Shown: positions 5,280-8,158 of the stretch, piece by piece
Position numbering within the stretch: position 1 is the first letter of the stretch
Layout of the letters: the number at the start of each line of letters is the position of its first letter
Assembly: GCA_024644505.1 (NCBI GenBank)
Contig: JAHEHQ010000106.1
Span: 1 to 8,158 of the forward strand
Direction of reading: 5' to 3'
DNA length: 8,158 nt
DNA from: Gammaproteobacteria bacterium
GTDB taxonomy: Bacteria > Pseudomonadota > Gammaproteobacteria > Chromatiales > Chromatiaceae
Made by a program: the position numbers and the translations under genes
The notes under the pieces: generated by a model
Databases searched by the model: none
Seen by the model: the letters and a program-made list of their open reading frames with translations, nothing else
What the model was told of the DNA's origin: nothing

Positions 5280-6644
5280 TCACTCCCGACGAACTCCCGT
5301 AACCCGGGACACCAGGCTGCCCTCGGCAAGCAGCGTTTCCAGTTCTTCACCGGGTTTCAGCAAGCCCGCGTCCATCACAAGCTCGTTGCCAGGCAGGCGG
5401 CGTGTAATGGAGTAGCCGCGCCCCAGCGTGGCCAGGGGGCTCAGAGCCTGGAGACTGGCGGCGGCTGAGCCGAGATGCTGTCCGCGTTGCAGCAACAGGG
5501 TATCCAGGGCACGGGAAAGCCGCCGGCTCAGTGACCGGTGGTTGTCCCTCATCCGAATCATCTGCTGTGTCGGTGTCCGGGCCTGTAAACGGGTGTCAAG
5601 GTTGTGGACACGGTCCTGGCGCAGACCCATCTGAATACCGATAGATGCATTCAACCGCCTCTCGAGTTCGTCCAGTCTCTGCTGTTGTTGGCCCAATCGG
5701 TTGCCTGGGTGGCTTTGATCGAGCCTTTTCCCCACAGCCGTCAGCCTCTGGAAGACCCGGTTACAGGACTGGATAATCTGGTTTCCGAGTCGGCGTCCGA
5801 TACCGTCCAGCTTGGCTTTCAGTTCACGCTGGTCGGGACTTGCCAGTTCCGCCGCTGCCGAGGGGGTGGGGGCCCGGTGGTCGGCGACGAAATCCGCGAT
5901 GGTGAAATCGATCTCGTGTCCCACCGCCGATACGACGGGGATATCAGATTCCTGAATAGCCCGGGCCACACCCTCATCGTTGAAGGCCATCAGGTCCTCG
6001 AGTGATCCGCCGCCCCGGGTCAGGATCAACAGGTCGCATTCCCCACGCTGGTTTGCCCGACGGACCATCTTCTCGATGGCAACGGGTGCTTCCAGGCCCT
6101 GGACCGGCACCGGATAGATGACCACCGGTATGGCCGGAAAACGCCGCCGCAGCACCGTTATCACATCGCGCAGTGCCGCACCCGTGGGCGAGGTAATGAC
6201 GCCTATCTGCCTGGGAAACGTCGGTATGGGTTTCTTGTACTGGCCGTCGAACAGGCCTTCCGCCCCGAGTCGCTGTTTGAGTTCTTCGAAGGCCTGACGC
6301 AGCGCACCTTCGCCGGCGGGCTCCATGTGTTCCGCGATCAGCTGAAATTCACCGCGGTTCTCGTAGAGACCGACCCGCCCACGCAAAAGCACCTGCATGC
6401 CGTTTTCCGGCTGGAAACGCAGACGCTGGCGCTTCATGCGGAACATGGCGCAACGTACCTGCGCCACGGGATCCTTCAGGGAAAAATAGATATGTCCGGA
6501 GGAGGGCCTTGCCAAATTGGATATCTCGCCTTCCACCCAGAGTAGCGGGAAACTGCCCTCCAGAACCGCACGCACCTCGCTGTTGAGTCTGGAGACTGAA
6601 TAGATATCTCTTTCAAAACCGGTTTCAACTGACTGATTATTCAT
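5280..6644 (-). CDS. xseA: Exodeoxyribonuclease VII large subunit
   Basis: This is the catalytic subunit of exonuclease VII, which with several copies of the small subunit XseB degrades single-stranded DNA from both ends into oligonucleotides. The 454-residue length is close to E. coli (456). An N-terminal OB-fold covers about residues 14-110, with WVEGEISN, SSGHIYFSLKD and AQVRCAMFR. The catalytic domain follows from about 130 with TSPTGAALRD (D160), RGGGSLEDL (R210) and GHEIDFTIADF (H243, D246). These are the counterparts of E. coli D155, R205, H238 and D241. A long Gln/Arg/Leu-rich coiled-coil region (about 270-410) and the conserved LSPLATLGRGYSI segment complete it. The ATG at 6642-6644 gives a family-like start and has only a weak AAGA upstream. 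xseB is not in the window. The gene converges on der and diverges from guaB, as in E. coli but without yfgJ. Confidence 0.97.
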   Translation of the reverse strand: MNNQSVETGFERDIYSVSRLNSEVRAVLEGSFPLLWVEGEISNLARPSSGHIYFSLKDPVAQVRCAMFRMKRQRLRFQPENGMQVLLRGRVGLYENRGEFQLIAEHMEPAGEGALRQAFEELKQRLGAEGLFDGQYKKPIPTFPRQIGVITSPTGAALRDVITVLRRRFPAIPVVIYPVPVQGLEAPVAIEKMVRRANQRGECDLLILTRGGGSLEDLMAFNDEGVARAIQESDIPVVSAVGHEIDFTIADFVADHRAPTPSAAAELASPDQRELKAKLDGIGRRLGNQIIQSCNRVFQRLTAVGKRLDQSHPGNRLGQQQQRLDELERRLNASIGIQMGLRQDRVHNLDTRLQARTPTQQMIRMRDNHRSLSRRLSRALDTLLLQRGQHLGSAAASLQALSPLATLGRGYSITRRLPGNELVMDAGLLKPGEELETLLAEGSLVSRVTGVRRE

Positions 6645-6694
6645 TTTATTCTTGGTATTTCGCCTGAAATTTCCTTTGCGGCGTGCGGGGAAAA

Positions 6695-6704
6695 TAACCG
6701 GTTA
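6695..6704. promoter_or_regulatory. Candidate operator, palindrome TAACCGGTTA
   Basis: This perfect 10-bp palindrome ends five bases before the guaB -35, centred about 45 bp upstream of the predicted transcription start, where regulators often bind. It overlaps a weaker dyad (6700-6723) that spans the -35. I do not recognise the binding protein. Confidence 0.35.
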
Positions 6705-6708
6705 GTGA

Positions 6709-6752
6709 GTTTACCCGCTAATCAGCAAATTTTATAATTGAACGTTTACCCG
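6709..6752 (+). repeat. 9-bp direct repeat GTTTACCCG in guaB promoter
   Basis: Identical GTTTACCCG copies at 6709-6717 and 6744-6752 are 35 bp apart start to start. The first contains the -35 and the second covers the predicted start of transcription. The sequence ending in the second copy, GAACGTTTACCCG, shares the AACGTTT core of the E. coli PurR box but departs from it outside the core. Confidence 0.5.
6710..6738 (+). promoter_or_regulatory. guaB sigma70-type promoter
   Basis: The -35 TTTACC (6710-6715, four of six consensus bases) and the perfect -10 TATAAT (6733-6738) are 17 bp apart. Transcription should start near 6745, giving a leader of about 35 nt before the guaB ATG. The -35 lies inside the first copy of a 9-bp repeat, GTTTACCCG. 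Confidence 0.75.
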
Positions 6753-6766
6753 GCATACCAACCATT

Positions 6767-6772
6767 GGGGAA
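6767..6772 (+). promoter_or_regulatory. Ribosome binding site of guaB
   Basis: GGGGAA is one base before the ATG at 6774, too close to serve it, and seven bases before the ATG at 6780. The spacing selects 6780 as the start. Confidence 0.7.
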
Positions 6773-6779
6773 CATGATC

Positions 6780-8158
6780 ATGCGCCTGCTCCAGGAAGCC
6801 CTGACCTTCGACGATGTACTGCTCGTTCCTGCCCACTCGACGGTTTTGCCGAAGGATGTGGATCTCAGTACCCGGCTGACCCGTGAGATCAGCATGAGCA
6901 TTCCCCTGATCTCCGCGGCCATGGATACGGTGACCGAATCCCGGTTCGCCATCTCCCTGGCGCTCGAAGGGGGGATAGGTATCGTCCACAAGAACCTAAC
7001 GCCGGCCCAGCAGGCCCAGGAAGTTCTCAGCGTAAAGAAATACGAGAGCGGGGTGATCCGGAAACCGATCACGGTCTCTCCGAGTACCAGCATATTCGAG
7101 GTCATGGAACTGACCCGTGCCCATAATATATCCGGCGTGCCGGTAACCGATGGGGATGGCCTCGTTGGCATTGTCACAGGGCGCGATCTCAGGTTCGAGA
7201 CCCGCATGAGCGACCCGGTCTCATCCATCATGACGCCGAAGGAAAAACTGGTCACCGTGCAGGAAGGCGCCAGCCGGGAGGAGGTGATCCGCCTGCTCCA
7301 TACCCACCGCATCGAGAAAGTGCTGGTGGTAAACGGCGGTTTCAAACTGCGCGGCCTGATCACCGTGAAGGACATCCAGAAGGCTAAAGAGAATCCCTAT
7401 GCCTGCCGGGACGACCAGGAGCGCCTGCGGGTCGGTGCGGCGGTCGGGACGGGCACGGGCACCGAGGAGCGGGTGGATGCCCTGGTCAATGCCGGTGTCG
7501 ACGTGATCGTGGTGGATACCGCCCACGGCCATTCCCAGGGGGTGCTGGACCGTGTGGCCTGGGTCAAGAAAAACTATCCGGCGGTTCAGGTCATCGGCGG
7601 GAACATTGCCACCGCGGCGGCCGCGCGGGCCCTGGTGGATGCGGGTGCCGATGCGGTGAAGGTGGGCATAGGGCCGGGGTCCATCTGCACCACCCGTATC
7701 GTGGCGGGGGTGGGCGTGCCCCAGGTGACCGCCGTGTCGAATATTGCCCAGGAACTCAAGGGAAGCGGAGTACCCCTGATTGCCGACGGCGGACTGAGAT
7801 ACTCAGGGGATATCGCCAAGATCATCGCTGCCGGAGCCTATTCCGTGATGATAGGCGGGCTGTTCGCCGGTACCGACGAATCCCCCGGGCAGGTGGAGAT
7901 TTATCAGGGGCGATCGTACAAATCCTACCGGGGAATGGGTTCTCTGGGGGCCATGTCCGGAGATCAGGGCTCCAGTGACCGCTACTTTCAGGAAAGCACA
8001 TCGGATGCGCAAAAGCTGGTTCCTGAAGGCATCGAGGGCCGGGTCCCCTACAAGGGCAGCATGCTGAACATCGTGCATCAACTTACCGGCGGCATCCGCT
8101 CCAGCATGGGATACACCGGTTGTGCCAATATGGAGGAGATGCGGACCAAGCCGGAATT
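6780..8158 (+). CDS. guaB: Inosine-5'-monophosphate dehydrogenase, 3' end beyond window
   Basis: This enzyme oxidises IMP to XMP with NAD+, the rate-limiting step of GMP synthesis in the cytoplasm. The frame is open from 6780 to the window edge (459 codons; E. coli has 488 residues), so about 30 C-terminal codons are missing. The catalytic TIM barrel starts with LLQEALTFDDVLLVPAHS and is interrupted by two CBS domains (about residues 91-200, with SGVPVTDGDGLVGIVTGRDL and LRGLITVKDIQKA). The catalytic loop GPGSICTTR places the nucleophile at Cys303. IADGGLRYSGD and the IMP/flap segments KSYRGMGSLGAM and SSDRYF (Arg401, Tyr402) follow. MIGGLFAGT has Gly-Gly where E. coli has Gly-Ser, and the stretch between GAM and SSDRYF is two residues longer than in E. 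coli. The start at 6780 is chosen by RBS spacing over the in-frame ATG at 6774. guaA commonly follows guaB but would lie outside. Confidence 0.97.
   Translation, partial: MRLLQEALTFDDVLLVPAHSTVLPKDVDLSTRLTREISMSIPLISAAMDTVTESRFAISLALEGGIGIVHKNLTPAQQAQEVLSVKKYESGVIRKPITVSPSTSIFEVMELTRAHNISGVPVTDGDGLVGIVTGRDLRFETRMSDPVSSIMTPKEKLVTVQEGASREEVIRLLHTHRIEKVLVVNGGFKLRGLITVKDIQKAKENPYACRDDQERLRVGAAVGTGTGTEERVDALVNAGVDVIVVDTAHGHSQGVLDRVAWVKKNYPAVQVIGGNIATAAAARALVDAGADAVKVGIGPGSICTTRIVAGVGVPQVTAVSNIAQELKGSGVPLIADGGLRYSGDIAKIIAAGAYSVMIGGLFAGTDESPGQVEIYQGRSYKSYRGMGSLGAMSGDQGSSDRYFQESTSDAQKLVPEGIEGRVPYKGSMLNIVHQLTGGIRSSMGYTGCANMEEMRTKPE

Larger units (their letters stand above)
6645..6779. promoter_or_regulatory. 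Divergent xseA-guaB control region
   Basis: This 135-bp spacer separates two divergent genes and has no coding potential. It is AT-rich around 6728-6740. The guaB side has a strong promoter and several symmetric or repeated sequences. The xseA promoter is less clear: the minus strand of the same AT block reads TATAAA, but its best -35-like hexamer (TTGGTA, near 6756-6761) is about 19 bp away, so I do not call it separately. A small ATTTC/GAAAT inverted repeat (6657-6670) lies in the xseA leader. Confidence 0.7.

Noticed and set aside
5604..6005. A 133-codon plus-strand frame within xseA
   Set aside because: The xseA catalytic motifs are on the opposite strand over the same bases, and there is no RBS or domain evidence for the plus frame.
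6774..6779. ATG at 6774 as the guaB start
   Set aside because: GGGGAA ends one base before it, which is too close for translation initiation; 6780 has seven-base spacing.
7322..7329. GCTGGTGG, identical to the E. coli Chi site, in guaB
   Set aside because: A single 8-mer inside a GC-rich Leu-Val-Val coding run is expected by chance, and Chi sequences differ between lineages.

Overview
The window looks like core chromosome of a gammaproteobacterium with a moderately high GC content (about 58-60% by eye). Every protein resembles its gammaproteobacterial family. The gene order, rodZ - hisS - yfgM - bamB - der, then xseA convergent to der and guaB divergent from xseA, is the familiar gammaproteobacterial block, seen in E. 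coli with ispG between rodZ and hisS and yfgJ between der and xseA. Both of those genes are absent here. I do not see enough to name a genus. I found no prophage, CRISPR array, toxin-antitoxin pair or defence system.

Positions 1-5121 (+ strand) hold the tail of rodZ (cell shape), then hisS (histidyl-tRNA synthetase), yfgM (inner-membrane TPR protein linked to the Sec translocon and periplasmic chaperones), bamB (outer-membrane assembly lipoprotein) and der/engA (double GTPase for 50S ribosome maturation). The hisS-yfgM gap is 96 bp and contains a dyad. yfgM and bamB touch or nearly touch, and bamB and der are 21 bp apart, so yfgM-bamB-der is very likely one transcription unit, probably with hisS. 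The shared theme is translation, protein export and envelope assembly.

Positions 5122-5279 separate the convergent genes der and xseA and carry the most unusual structure here. A near-perfect 29-bp inverted repeat encloses a perfect 20-bp hairpin of REP-like sequence. That hairpin is flanked exactly by 10-bp direct repeats, as if one small palindromic element had inserted into another. It probably also serves to end transcription.

Positions 5280-6644 (- strand) are xseA, the exonuclease VII large subunit. Positions 6645-6779 are the divergent xseA/guaB control region, with a strong sigma70-type guaB promoter (TTTACC, 17 bp, TATAAT), a perfect 10-bp palindrome just upstream of the -35, and a 9-bp direct repeat covering the -35 and the predicted start of transcription. 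guaB (IMP dehydrogenase, GMP synthesis) begins at 6780 and runs off the right edge with about 30 codons missing.

Most of the window is ordinary housekeeping. The points worth a second look are the nested palindrome, the guaB control region, the loss of ispG from its usual place, a Cys in the HisRS active-site loop, and an acidic/proline-rich tail on BamB.
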